A stretch of 64,000 nucleotides of DNA from Halobacillus litoralis (GCF_009856445.1 NZ_WMFA01000001.1:372001-436000); one strand, 5' to 3'; counted from the stretch's first letter, positions 1 through 8,838 are shown. Notes: generated by a model from the sequence alone, not told the origin. Numbers and translations are program-made.

Positions 1-80
1 ATATTTGTCACTTCCTTATCGTTGGGAATGATAGTCCAATTTTATCATAGTAGGAGGTGTGCATTCATCTGCTTTGCTTA

Positions 81-716
81 TTACTGCATATGATCGTTCA
101 CAACTCGTTGAGCGAATTGGAAAGTATTGCTTGGTACGGCAATTTTAAAAGCCAGTTGATTGGAATTTAAATTGAAGCGGTCGACCTTCACATTAAAGTT
201 ACTTGCCGTGTCCATTTGAGTGACAGCAACATAAATATTTTCTTCATTTGGATTTACTATGACCCATTCTGGTAAGTTGTAGTTGTCTTTCACAAATTCC
301 AATACCTTTTTATTTGGGAGAGGGAGTTTCCCTAAGGAGATTTTCTCTTGTCTTAGAATGAGGTCTCCATTTTTCTGCACTTCAGGATGCAGCTCAACAT
401 TAATCGGGATGACCTGATCGAAGGCCTTGATGTTCCCTGATAACGTAACGTTTCGATCTAAGGAGATCGAATAGTCGAAAACTGTCTGGGTTGAGAGTTC
501 TGAGAGGTATTCATTGGCGAGCTGCTCCATATTTTCTTTTGTAGAAACGATGGTGAACTCTGCATCCGGGCTTTCTTTCTCCTGATCCACATTTACGATG
601 GTATAAGAGCTTGGTAAGAAAACTAAAGCGACAAGCCAAATGACAATCCCCATATTAATTAAAGCCAAAAGCCAAAAGGATGTTCTCCATTTATTATTCA
701 ACAATAGTCGTTTCAT
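81..716 (-). CDS. ypmS: YpmS family (DUF2140) membrane-anchored protein
   Basis: About 211 residues. One N-terminal membrane segment (roughly residues 12-35, WLLALINMGIVIWLVALVF) follows a basic cytoplasmic start (KRLLLNNKWR); the rest looks extracytoplasmic and matches the YpmS/DUF2140 family, whose function is unknown. I place the start at the second in-frame ATG (716) because AGGTGG lies about 10 nt upstream of it and almost touches the first ATG at 725. It follows ypmR by 17 nt on the same strand, the same pairing as in Bacillus, so the two are probably one transcript. Identification comes from sequence recognition plus context. Confidence 0.85.
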   Translation of the reverse strand: MKRLLLNNKWRTSFWLLALINMGIVIWLVALVFLPSSYTIVNVDQEKESPDAEFTIVSTKENMEQLANEYLSELSTQTVFDYSISLDRNVTLSGNIKAFDQVIPINVELHPEVQKNGDLILRQEKISLGKLPLPNKKVLEFVKDNYNLPEWVIVNPNEENIYVAVTQMDTASNFNVKVDRFNLNSNQLAFKIAVPSNTFQFAQRVVNDHMQ

Positions 717-733
717 CTTATACATTCCACCTG

Positions 734-1651
734 TTATTGTTCGATGTCTTCTCTAATGTATTGTAACACGCGCTCAGCCATCTTCTTATAACCTCTTTCG
801 TTCGGATGGAAAAGGTCTTCTTCCCAAAGGAGTTCTTCTTCGTTTCCTTCAAACAGGTCCCGGATAGGGATGAAGGTGGCTTGTTCGTAATCGTCAGTTA
901 CTCGACGACTGATCTCATTCCAATCCCCCATAATTTTCCCAAGTTCAGGAATGTTCGTGAAGTATTGGTTGAAAGGGTTATAGAGGCCCACCAGGTACAC
1001 CGGTGCATCTGGGTTCAATTCCTGGATCCGACTGAATATGTCGCGCATCCGGTTTTCATACCCATCTTGTTCCTCAACAAAGTCCTGATAATTCAAGTTT
1101 GTAAAGTTATTCTTCACCACTTTCATAACATCGTTCGCCCCTATGGTAATCAGAATCAAGTCCGCTTCTCGCAGGGAATTGGCAATTTCTTCGTCTTCCA
1201 TCCGTTCCAGCATCTGGTCTGTCCGATTTCCACGTTTTCCGTAGTTTGTTATATTCAGGGTTTCTGTATTCGGATTGGCATTGAATGTTTCTTCAAGAAT
1301 TCCAATATATCCACCGTTTTCCGTGGAGTCTCCAACACCTTGTGTCAAAGAGTCACCAATTGCTACGATGTCCAGGTCATCTTTAATAAAAACATCCCGG
1401 GCACTTTCAATCACACTAGTAAAGACCTCACGTAATCCTTCACTAAGTTTCCCTTCTTCTGCTTCACTTTCCTGTTCATCTTCTTCGGCTTCTCGTTGTT
1501 CTTCTTGAGCGGGGATGGTTTCCGCGGTGTTCTGTGAGTCTTTCGATTCAGTCGACGGTTCTTCTTCCGGGGTATATATAAAAGCTGCTATGATAAAAAA
1601 GGCGATCAAGAAGGAGAGTGCGACGGCTGCCATCCATCTCCATTTTTTCAA
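734..1651 (-). CDS. ypmR: SGNH/GDSL-family hydrolase, YpmR-like, membrane anchored
   Basis: About 305 residues. An N-terminal signal anchor (MKKWRWMAAVALSFLIAFF) and an acidic linker rich in Glu/Gln/Ser precede an SGNH esterase domain. Visible motifs are the nucleophile block AIGDSLTQGVGD, the oxyanion block TIGANDVM and the catalytic DLFHPNERGY (Asp and His). The family contains lipases and esterases; the substrate here is unknown, but the anchor puts it outside the membrane. The open frame runs to a GTG at 1681, but AGGAGGG sits about 8 nt before a TTG at 1651, which gives a normal signal anchor, so I prefer the TTG. First gene of the ypmR-ypmS pair. Confidence 0.87.
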   Translation of the reverse strand: MKKWRWMAAVALSFLIAFFIIAAFIYTPEEEPSTESKDSQNTAETIPAQEEQREAEEDEQESEAEEGKLSEGLREVFTSVIESARDVFIKDDLDIVAIGDSLTQGVGDSTENGGYIGILEETFNANPNTETLNITNYGKRGNRTDQMLERMEDEEIANSLREADLILITIGANDVMKVVKNNFTNLNYQDFVEEQDGYENRMRDIFSRIQELNPDAPVYLVGLYNPFNQYFTNIPELGKIMGDWNEISRRVTDDYEQATFIPIRDLFEGNEEELLWEEDLFHPNERGYKKMAERVLQYIREDIEQ

Positions 1652-1823
1652 GGCTGAATCCCTCCTGAAGGGTAATCTCACTTCTATTATATGTGCTTCC
1701 CATCTAATGGGAAATGAAAAGTTTTAACCACAATTATATCATGGTCCTATACAATAGACATACGGAAAAGAGTGTAAGAAGATGAGGGTAAGAAAATAAA
1801 ACCGCTAAGCAGGAGGGGAATCG

Positions 1824-4103
1824 ATGGACACACAAATGACGATTTCCGTTCGAGACCTTGTCTCCTATGTGTACAGGACGGGGAGTATTGACGAACGTTT
1901 TCAAACGAATACAGCGCTTGTAGAAGGAACGGCCATCCATCAAGAAGTTCAGAAGAAATATAAAGAAAAGGACGAATCCGAAGTATTCCTGGAATATGAG
2001 TTTGATCAAGAAGGTGTAAACCTTAAGGTTCAAGGGCGGTGCGATGGATTATTGGACACGGAAGAAGGCCCAGTGATTGATGAAATCAAATCCACTTCAA
2101 GGGATCTTGATGAAATTGATGATACCACTTATCCCCTTTATTGGGCTCAAGCCAAAGGATATGCCTTTATCTATGCAGCACAAGAAAAGCTTCCCAATAT
2201 CCAGGTGCAGTTGACGTATGTGCAGAAAAGAACAAAAGACAAGAAGCAGATCCTACGTACGTTTACATACGAGGAATTGCATCAATTCATGGAAGAAACA
2301 GTAAGAGAATACGCATCATATGCGCGGATTCTTCTTCACATACGAGAGCAAAAAGAAAAGACAGTCCCTGATTTGAACTTTCCATTTCCTAGTTATCGTG
2401 ACGGTCAGCGAAAATTGGCAGGAAGTGTTTACCGCACAATGGAGGAAAAGAGAAATCTGTTTGCTCAAGCTCCGACAGGGATTGGTAAGACGATATCCAC
2501 ACTTTTTCCAGCTATTAAAGCCTTACAGTTGGATGGTTTGGAGAGAATTTATTATTTAACGGCAAAGACAATAACAAGAGCGACGGCAGAAGAAGCTTTA
2601 CTGAAGATGGGGGAGACAGGACTGAAGCTCCGATCGGTTACATTGACAGCAAAAGATAAAATCTGTTTTCAGGATGAAACGATATGCCAGCCGGACTACT
2701 GCGAATTTGCTGACGGCTACTATGACCGAATCAATGGAGCAATAGTCGATATTCTGCTTCATGAAACACAAATGACACGTGCGGTTATTGAATCCTATGC
2801 AAGAAAACATAAAGTTTGCCCCTTTGAATTTTCACTGGACCTTACCGATGTGTCTGATGTGATCATCGGTGACTACAATTACATCTTTGACCCTCGGGTT
2901 TCGTTGAAGCGGCTGATGCCTGATCGAAAGAAAAAAACAGCGCTGCTCGTGGATGAAAGCCATAACCTTGTCGAGCGTGCTCGCGAGATGTATTCAGCCT
3001 CCATTGCCAAGCGATCCTACGAAAGCGTTGCGGCTGAATGGGAGGGGGAAGAAGATCATTTAGTTAAAGTGGCTGAGGCAATTGGAAAAGATTTAGAGCG
3101 TTTTTATTCTCCCACGGAGGAATTCATCCAACTGGAGCAGGTGCCGGGAGAGTTGGAAGAAAACATAGAACGCTTCCTGTCAGAGGCAGAATCGCTTTTA
3201 CAAGAGAATACGGAAGGGGAAAGATCTGAACGGCTGGTGGATGTATATTTTCAGTCTCAGAGGTTTTTGAAAATACTCGAATATGTGGATGAACACTATC
3301 GTTTGTTGGGGGAGAGTACGAGAGAGGGAGACTTCGTATTGAAGCTGTTTTGTCTCGATCCATCACATGTCCTGCGGGAAACGACGAAAACGTTCAGGTC
3401 AGGGGTGTTTTTTTCAGCGACTCTTTCTCCGTTTGCTTATTATAAAGAGATGCTTGGGGGAACCAAAGACGATTATATCTTACATTTACCTTCCCCTTAC
3501 GACTCTTCGCAAATTGATGTCATGATCACTCCTTTGTCTACGAGGTATAAGAGCAGGGAGAAGACGGTTGGTGAGCTGACTAAACGCCTTAATGATCAGG
3601 TCGAACTTCATGAAGGGAATCACCTTTTCTTTTTCCCTTCCTATCACTATATGGCAATGGTCTATCGTGAATTCAAGAACGTCTCTTCTGTGGATGCGGT
3701 CATGCAGGAGCGGGGAATGGATGAAGAAAGAAGAGAAGATTTTCTTACTCAATTCGAGGAAGGAGGGAGACTCGTCGGCTTCGCTGTACTGGGAGGAATA
3801 TTCTCAGAAGGTGTAGATCTCCGCGGGGATCGTTTGAACGGTGTAGCGGTGGTAGGTATAGGGCTTGCTCCCAGAAGCTTTGAAAAGGAATTGATCAAAG
3901 AATACTTTAATCAAAAAGGAAGAAACGGCTATGATTACGCCTATGTTTATCCGGGTATGAATAAGGTGTTGCAGGCAGGTGGACGGTTGATCCGTTCAGA
4001 AGAAGATCACGGATCGATCCAACTTGTCGATGACCGCTTTCTTTCGAGGAAATATTTGCAGCTTCTTCCTGATGATTGGGGAAATTATCGAATTCTTAAA
4101 TGA
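1824..4103 (+). CDS. DinG/XPD-type ATP-dependent helicase with N-terminal PD-(D/E)XK nuclease-like domain
   Basis: 759 residues. An N-terminal Cas4/RecB-like nuclease fold is suggested by GTAIHQEV, GRCDGLL and VIDEIKST (near residue 89, the D...EIK catalytic pattern). The superfamily 2 motor follows: Walker A APTGIGKT near 214, VDESHN (DEAH-type) near 375, then SATLSPF, GIFSEGVDLRGDRL and the arginine-rich QAGGRLIRSEED (motif VI) near 716. Four cysteines between about 280 and 332 (KDKIC, ETIC, PDYC, KVCPFE) lie where XPD/DinG enzymes bind a 4Fe-4S cluster. Family knowledge suggests a 5'-3' DNA helicase acting in repair or on unusual structures. AGGAGGGG precedes the ATG. It converges on a DNA methylase gene 54 bp away. 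Confidence 0.88.
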   Translation: MDTQMTISVRDLVSYVYRTGSIDERFQTNTALVEGTAIHQEVQKKYKEKDESEVFLEYEFDQEGVNLKVQGRCDGLLDTEEGPVIDEIKSTSRDLDEIDDTTYPLYWAQAKGYAFIYAAQEKLPNIQVQLTYVQKRTKDKKQILRTFTYEELHQFMEETVREYASYARILLHIREQKEKTVPDLNFPFPSYRDGQRKLAGSVYRTMEEKRNLFAQAPTGIGKTISTLFPAIKALQLDGLERIYYLTAKTITRATAEEALLKMGETGLKLRSVTLTAKDKICFQDETICQPDYCEFADGYYDRINGAIVDILLHETQMTRAVIESYARKHKVCPFEFSLDLTDVSDVIIGDYNYIFDPRVSLKRLMPDRKKKTALLVDESHNLVERAREMYSASIAKRSYESVAAEWEGEEDHLVKVAEAIGKDLERFYSPTEEFIQLEQVPGELEENIERFLSEAESLLQENTEGERSERLVDVYFQSQRFLKILEYVDEHYRLLGESTREGDFVLKLFCLDPSHVLRETTKTFRSGVFFSATLSPFAYYKEMLGGTKDDYILHLPSPYDSSQIDVMITPLSTRYKSREKTVGELTKRLNDQVELHEGNHLFFFPSYHYMAMVYREFKNVSSVDAVMQERGMDEERREDFLTQFEEGGRLVGFAVLGGIFSEGVDLRGDRLNGVAVVGIGLAPRSFEKELIKEYFNQKGRNGYDYAYVYPGMNKVLQAGGRLIRSEEDHGSIQLVDDRFLSRKYLQLLPDDWGNYRILK

Positions 4104-4157
4104 TTTGATTTCCCAGGAAATATTGTGCCGGAAAATGAGGGGGGAGGTGGAGAAGAG

Positions 4158-5606
4158 TCAAATCTTCTCCATAATATTATGGCAGAAATCATGGACTTTT
4201 GAACGACTGGAACTTGATATTCCATAAATGTCATACACGGTTTGGTCAACGATTGTCTGCCAATCGCTGGTAGGGAAAGAGGGGTCTTCTTTCTTCTTTT
4301 CCACGATACTCCGCGCTGTTTCAATCATTACCTGCTTTTGAAAAGGATCAGGTTCTATGTAGGGGATCTTCTTGATGTAGCCTGACGTGATCATGTTGGT
4401 GCGGTTGAGGACTTTTCTAACCATGTATTTGATCAGCTTACTATTTAACAGCCCAAGAAAATAGTATAAATCTCCCTCATGTTCTGGAAAAAGGTTAGCG
4501 TTCACACCGAACAAGGAACCCTCCGGAAGTAAGGCAGCTGAGAAGTCCACTCCCATGGAAGAGCAGGTAATCCCTCTTTTATAGAAATAGGCCCGGTTCC
4601 TTACCGTGAAGTTCCCCTCTCTCTCTACATAGGCCGGCCAATCTTGATGGATGTAGTATTTTGGTTCATAGTACCAAGCATCTTTTCTCCCGCCATTCTT
4701 ATAAAAAGGGATCCAGTCAGGAGGAACAGGCCCCTCCTCGAATGTTCGCAAGAAAGAACGATCATCTCCGGTAGATATGCCTGTCCCCCCTTTAAGGACA
4801 TTTCCCAGCGGCTCATAAGAAGCCTCGAAATGCCTCAGGATATCTTCAGGGACATTGATTGCAAAGTTATATGAGGGCATCTGCCAAAATGTTTGCTGTG
4901 ATAGAAACTGGACCGTGTCCTCTGGTGGATGGTCGTAGTCCTGGACTTTTAAACGATCTACCAACCTCATTTGTTCGGAGGCGGGTCTTTCGCTGTTTCT
5001 TTTCTTAAGAGTAATGATGGCTGTACGTACATCAGCTTTCCCTTTATGGAAAAGGCGTCTGGGAGCAAGCACGATTTCTTTAATTTCGGTCTCTTTCAGT
5101 AGGAATTCACGAAAGTTTTTGTAGTAGACGTTGGTAAGAAAGGAGTCTTGTACAATCATTGTCATTACTCCGCCGGGCTTTAGACATTGTATGCCTTTGT
5201 GAATGAAGAGGGAGTATAAGTTATGAATGCCGATTTTACCAAACTCGCGTTGGATTCTTTCTCGGTTTTCGGAAAAGTAAGGGCTTTGACGTTTAGATTT
5301 ATAGGGAGGATTACCTATGATTGCATCATATTGTTCATTTTGATTTACCTTTAAAAAATCTTCATAGTAAAAGTGAACGTCAGGGTGTGGTGGCGCTATG
5401 TTCCGATCGATATCCAAGGCATAGAGGCTATTTGCTGAGAAGCCTTCTTCCAACAATGTATGGATGAAAATACCGTCTCCAGTGGCTGGGTCGAGGATCT
5501 TCACTCCGCTCTTTTTTGGAAGTTCTAATAGAAGCTTCTGAGTCATATATTGCACGGTTTCTTGCGGGGTCGTATATTGCCCCATCTTTCTTTGAGGAGA
5601 AAACAT
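4158..5606 (-). CDS. N6-adenine DNA methyltransferase with TaqI-like C-terminal region, apparently orphan
   Basis: 482 residues. The leading GQYTTP is typical of type I/IIG-style methylases. The SAM-binding motif ILDPATGDG is at residues 37-45 and the catalytic N6-adenine motif IV, NPPY, at 99-102. The C-terminal half (WYYEPKYYIHQDW, GVNANLFPEHEG, YYFLGLLNSKL) resembles the target-recognition region of Eco57I/TaqI-type enzymes. No restriction endonuclease or specificity subunit lies on either side, and the protein is too short to carry a fused nuclease, so it is probably a solitary methylase. AGGAGGGGGAGT precedes ATG 5606. Recognition sequence unknown. It faces the nuclease-helicase gene tail to tail. 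Confidence 0.87.
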   Translation of the reverse strand: MFSPQRKMGQYTTPQETVQYMTQKLLLELPKKSGVKILDPATGDGIFIHTLLEEGFSANSLYALDIDRNIAPPHPDVHFYYEDFLKVNQNEQYDAIIGNPPYKSKRQSPYFSENRERIQREFGKIGIHNLYSLFIHKGIQCLKPGGVMTMIVQDSFLTNVYYKNFREFLLKETEIKEIVLAPRRLFHKGKADVRTAIITLKKRNSERPASEQMRLVDRLKVQDYDHPPEDTVQFLSQQTFWQMPSYNFAINVPEDILRHFEASYEPLGNVLKGGTGISTGDDRSFLRTFEEGPVPPDWIPFYKNGGRKDAWYYEPKYYIHQDWPAYVEREGNFTVRNRAYFYKRGITCSSMGVDFSAALLPEGSLFGVNANLFPEHEGDLYYFLGLLNSKLIKYMVRKVLNRTNMITSGYIKKIPYIEPDPFQKQVMIETARSIVEKKKEDPSFPTSDWQTIVDQTVYDIYGISSSSRSKVHDFCHNIMEKI

Positions 5607-5718
5607 ATACTCCCCCTCCTACTTTTTTGAGTCTATACTACTACAATTATAGGAAAAAGTCACCATATAATGGGTTATTATGTACTAGTTAAAAAGAATT
5701 ATAAGGAGTGGTGTGAAA

Positions 5719-6216
5719 ATGCCATGGATAAAACCTGTCAAACAAAAAGAAATGAAGGAACTAAATGTTCAAAGCCACGCTCCCCATCCAGCCCCTTTGT
5801 TCGATCGTCTTCTTGCGAATGACGAAAAGTTGTATGAAGCTTTTCTTCCATTACAAAAAGCTATAAAAGAGACCAATATGCCTGACGATTTAAGAGAAGC
5901 GGTCATCACGTTCGTTTCTATGAAGAATGGGTGTAAATACTGTACGGATAGTCACTCCAAATTACTAGAAGAACTGGTAGATAAAGAGGATGTACTGGAT
6001 TGGGTCAGCAATTATAAAGAATCTGACATGAATGAGGAATGGAAAGCAGTGCTCATGTATGCGGAACATTTGATTGATAAGCCAGTAAAAGTGACGAAGG
6101 AAGACGTGGAACGGCTGAAAGATCATGGTTATGATGCCCAAAAAATAGCAGCGTTGAATCAGACCATTGCTTATACAAGTTATACGAACCAACTCTCAAT
6201 GGGGTTGGGATTATAA
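5719..6216 (+). CDS. Carboxymuconolactone decarboxylase / AhpD-like family protein
   Basis: About 165 residues of all-alpha AhpD-like character. The motif CKYCTDSH near residue 71 is the CxxCxxxH redox centre of the AhpD/peroxidase-related family, which in AhpD works as a thiol-disulphide oxidoreductase linked to peroxide reduction. The true substrate cannot be read from sequence. Start choice is ambiguous: GTG at 5713 is only about 4 nt from AAGGAG, and ATG at 5719 about 10 nt, so I use the ATG. Single-gene unit ending at a strong terminator just after the stop. Confidence 0.85.
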   Translation: MPWIKPVKQKEMKELNVQSHAPHPAPLFDRLLANDEKLYEAFLPLQKAIKETNMPDDLREAVITFVSMKNGCKYCTDSHSKLLEELVDKEDVLDWVSNYKESDMNEEWKAVLMYAEHLIDKPVKVTKEDVERLKDHGYDAQKIAALNQTIAYTSYTNQLSMGLGL

Positions 6217-6221
6217 ACCCC

Positions 6222-6257
6222 AAAAAGGAGTGCCGCTTCATACGGCACTCCTTTTTG
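6222..6257 (+). terminator. Rho-independent terminator after the AhpD-like gene
   Basis: Perfect stem AAAGGAGTGCCG / CGGCACTCCTTT with a short loop, followed by TTTTTG. Its T-tract runs into the BirA-type operator of bioY. Confidence 0.9.
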
Positions 6258-6284
6258 TTAACTCTTAAAAAAATAAGTTGACAT
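6255..6284 (+). promoter_or_regulatory. Candidate BirA (biotin repressor) operator of bioY
   Basis: TTGTTAAC at 6255-6262, 14 nt, then GTTGACAT at 6277-6284. The known Bacillus BirA box is TTGTTAAC-N14/15-GTTAACAA, so the left half is perfect and the right half matches 6 of 8. The right half overlaps the -35 hexamer of bioY, so bound BirA would block the promoter. Inference from consensus match and position. Confidence 0.65.
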
Positions 6285-6307
6285 TATTGGGTGAACTTTC
6301 GTATCTT
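6278..6307 (+). promoter_or_regulatory. Sigma-A-type promoter of bioY
   Basis: -35 TTGACA at 6278-6283 and -10 TATCTT at 6302-6307 with an 18-bp spacer, 42 bp before the bioY start codon. Confidence 0.55.
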
Positions 6308-6348
6308 AATAGTAGTCAAAGAGATTTTATATGTAGGGGGACACCGTA

Positions 6349-6936
6349 ATGAAGTCATCTCGTTTCTCGGCTTACGACATTACTTTGGGAAGCTTATTCG
6401 TTGCACTCATGGCAATCGGAGCCAATATCACCGCTTTCATGCCATTTTTACAGGTGATGGGCGTACCGCTCACACTTCAAACATTCTTTGCTATCCTGGC
6501 AGGACTTGTTCTGGGTAGCAGATTAGGTTCATTCTCTGTTCTTGTTTATGCTCTTTTAGGGCTGGCAGGTGCACCGATTTTTGCTGGATTTTCTGGGGGG
6601 ATTTCGGTTTTGGTATCCCCGACTTTTGGGTTTATTGTTTCATACGTAATCTTAGCCTTCTTTGTTGGCAAGATCGCGGAGTCTAACCGAAACCTGCCGA
6701 CCTATATCACCGCAGCTCTTGTCGGCATTGTGTTGAATTATTTTATCGGTGTCAATCTTTTTTATCTCGCTCTGAACTTTTGGGTTGGAGGGGAAGGCAT
6801 TGGATTCGTTGTGGCTTGGTCAAGCATGGTACCATTTTTAATTAAAGATATAGCTTTAGCTATTGTAGCCGCATATTTTGCGATACGATTAGAGAAAACA
6901 TTGCTGCAGCGTACACCGCTAAGACAAGCTGCATAA
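6349..6936 (+). CDS. bioY: BioY family biotin transporter (ECF S component)
   Basis: 195 residues with about six membrane segments. Family features include the N-terminal DITLGSLFVALMAIGANIT and PLTLQTFFAILAGLVLGSR, typical of BioY. BioY is the substrate-binding S component of an energy-coupling-factor biotin transporter in the cytoplasmic membrane; it works alone at low capacity or with shared EcfAAT, which is not in this window. AGGGGG lies 8 nt before the ATG. No biotin synthesis genes are nearby, so this is a stand-alone uptake gene, apparently under BirA control. Confidence 0.95.
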   Translation: MKSSRFSAYDITLGSLFVALMAIGANITAFMPFLQVMGVPLTLQTFFAILAGLVLGSRLGSFSVLVYALLGLAGAPIFAGFSGGISVLVSPTFGFIVSYVILAFFVGKIAESNRNLPTYITAALVGIVLNYFIGVNLFYLALNFWVGGEGIGFVVAWSSMVPFLIKDIALAIVAAYFAIRLEKTLLQRTPLRQAA

Positions 6937-6937
6937 G

Positions 6938-6973
6938 AAAAGAGATCCGCTATGAGCAGCGGATCTCTTTTTA
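6938..6973. terminator. Bidirectional terminator between bioY and the convergent membrane gene
   Basis: Stem AAAAGAGATCCGC / GCGGATCTCTTTT with A- and T-tracts on both sides. It overlaps the stop codon of the minus-strand gene ending at 6971 and can serve both. Confidence 0.88.
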
Positions 6974-7372
6974 TACGTTTTCGGAAATTTGTCTTCCATG
7001 AACGAAAGTCATAATCGCAAATAGGACGAAAGCGACAAGAAGAACGGTCCCTCCGACGATGAAGAAGATTGTGTTAAATGTATTCAAACCCGGAAGCGGC
7101 TGGGTATAATACAGCCACATACCCACAGTTAAGCCGAACACACCGAAGAAAGATGTCCACACGTGCGCTGTCGCCAGCTTAGAATCTTTGGGTATGGAGA
7201 ATACTCTATAATAAACACCGAAAGCGAAAAGAGAAAGCCATCCAACAACGAGGATGTGAGCGTGAATCGCGCTCAATTGCAGTCCTCCTCCGCCGGCCAT
7301 ATGGGAACCCATAAATGCGCCGATCAATGCGTAAATCGCAGCTACCCGCACAAAAAAACGAGTACGGTCCAT
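6971..7372 (-). CDS. Small four-helix membrane protein resembling part of haem-copper oxidase subunit I
   Basis: 133 residues with four predicted membrane helices. The segment LSAIHAHILVVGWLSLF resembles the haem-binding histidine helix of cbb3/NorB-type subunit I (a His-x-His followed by GW). A full subunit I is over 450 residues, so this protein is either a dedicated short homologue or a remnant; its frame is intact and AGGAGGTGA precedes the ATG, so it looks expressed. Such short proteins are commonly annotated as cytochrome-c oxidase-like in Bacillaceae. No other oxidase subunits are near. Function unresolved. Confidence 0.75.
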   Translation of the reverse strand: MDRTRFFVRVAAIYALIGAFMGSHMAGGGGLQLSAIHAHILVVGWLSLFAFGVYYRVFSIPKDSKLATAHVWTSFFGVFGLTVGMWLYYTQPLPGLNTFNTIFFIVGGTVLLVAFVLFAIMTFVHGRQISENV

Positions 7373-7551
7373 AATCGTTCACCTCCTAATTTTTTCATCA
7401 CCTTTCGCCATTATATCGAATGCTCCTCATAATGAGAATGGAAAAGGTAAAAGTGTCGCTAAACGTTCACTCCCGTTTTCGGACTTTTGTGTGATTTGGA
7501 TTGCTCGATCGTTTGAGCTATGATGAAAAAAGAAGCAAAGAGGAGTGATGA

Positions 7552-8655
7552 ATGTTGGAACAACGATTGGAACAATTTTCTCAATACCTAAAAGATACAA
7601 ACGTGGATGCAGCGTTTATTAATTCAACAGAGAACTTTTTTTATTTAACCGGATTTCATACCGACCCTCATGAAAGGCTTTTAGGATTGCTCGTTTTTCC
7701 TGAAGCGGATCCTATTGCTGTCCTGCCAGGGATGGAAAAAGGTCAAATCCGTGATGCTGGGTGGACGAAGGAAGTGATTGGTTATGCCGATCACGAAAAC
7801 CCGTGGCAGATGATGGCGGACAGTATGAAAGAAAAGGGCATCGCGAATGTGAAGACGGTAGGCATAGAAAAACAAGTCCTTTCTTATGGACGTAGTGAAT
7901 CCTTTTTCGAACTCTTTGAAGATGTGAAAGTAGAGGACATCGAAGGGCGATTGAACAACATGCGTGTCGTCAAAGACGACAATGAAGTCAGCATTATGAA
8001 AGAAGCGGCCGAGCTTGCAGATTTCGGTGTGAGTGTGGGAGTTGAAGCCCTGGAAGAGGGAATTACCGAAATGGAAGTTCTCGCTAAGATTGAATATGAA
8101 CTGAAGAAAAAAGGCGTTGCGGAAATGTCCTTCTCCACAATGGTCCTGTTCGGTGAAAAATCCGGTCAACCTCATGGAAACCCTGGTGACCGTCGCTTGA
8201 AGCCGGGAGACTTTGTTTTATTTGACCTTGGCGTTGTATGGAAAGGATATACATCCGATATTACCCGCACGTTTGCTTACCGTTCGGTGAGTGAAGAACA
8301 AAAGGCAATTTACAATAAAGTAAAGGAAGCCCTGGACGCTTCGCTTGCCATCAGTAAGCCGGGAACGCGGATCGGTGATCTTGATCAAGTCGCACGTGAC
8401 GTCATCACAGATGCAGGATACGGAGACAAGTTCCCACACCGCATCGGTCACGGTCTTGGAATCAACGTACACGAATTTCCTTCCATGAGCCATTTGAATG
8501 ATGGCGTCTTGAAAAAGGGGATGACGTACACGATAGAGCCTGGAATCTATGACCCTGAAGTGGGCGGTGTCCGCTTGGAAGATGATGTGCTCGTTACAGA
8601 AGACGGATACGTAACATTGACGAAAACCCCGAAAGAACTGCGTATTATAGACTAA
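7552..8655 (+). CDS. M24 family Xaa-Pro dipeptidase/aminopeptidase
   Basis: 367 residues. A creatinase-like N-terminal domain is followed by a pita-bread metallopeptidase domain with the dinuclear metal ligands in order: FDLGVVWKGYTSDITRT (two Asp), HRIGHGLGINVHEFP (His), TIEPGIY (Glu) and VRLEDDV (Glu). It is cytoplasmic and cleaves peptides with proline at the second position. Closest in size and motifs to the Bacillus YkvY/PepQ group. AGGAGTG precedes the ATG; a terminator follows at once, so it is monocistronic. Confidence 0.93.
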   Translation: MLEQRLEQFSQYLKDTNVDAAFINSTENFFYLTGFHTDPHERLLGLLVFPEADPIAVLPGMEKGQIRDAGWTKEVIGYADHENPWQMMADSMKEKGIANVKTVGIEKQVLSYGRSESFFELFEDVKVEDIEGRLNNMRVVKDDNEVSIMKEAAELADFGVSVGVEALEEGITEMEVLAKIEYELKKKGVAEMSFSTMVLFGEKSGQPHGNPGDRRLKPGDFVLFDLGVVWKGYTSDITRTFAYRSVSEEQKAIYNKVKEALDASLAISKPGTRIGDLDQVARDVITDAGYGDKFPHRIGHGLGINVHEFPSMSHLNDGVLKKGMTYTIEPGIYDPEVGGVRLEDDVLVTEDGYVTLTKTPKELRIID

Positions 8656-8688
8656 AAGGAAGGCCGCCTTATTTGGGCGGCCTTTTCT
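8656..8688 (+). terminator. Terminator after the Xaa-Pro peptidase gene
   Basis: AAGGCCGCC / GGGCGGCCTT stem followed by TTTTC. Confidence 0.85.
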
Positions 8689-8838
8689 GTATCTCATAGC
8701 CTCAAGCAAGTGTTGTGTCTCCACTGTATCCTTCACATACGCCTCTGGTCTTAGTTGAAAATATATCTCTGGCTCATTACGCCACCCTTTTATTCTCGAT
8801 ATGATAAAGACAAGAAAACAGCAAGGAGGGAAAAAACG

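Noticed and set aside
806-1435. 209-residue plus-strand frame
   Set aside because: Antisense to ypmR; composition (Phe, Ile, His-rich) is that of a shadow frame and no ribosome site precedes it.
1824-4103. CasDinG of a type IV CRISPR system
   Set aside because: No Csf genes or repeats nearby; the fusion with an N-terminal nuclease and chromosomal context fit a repair helicase better.
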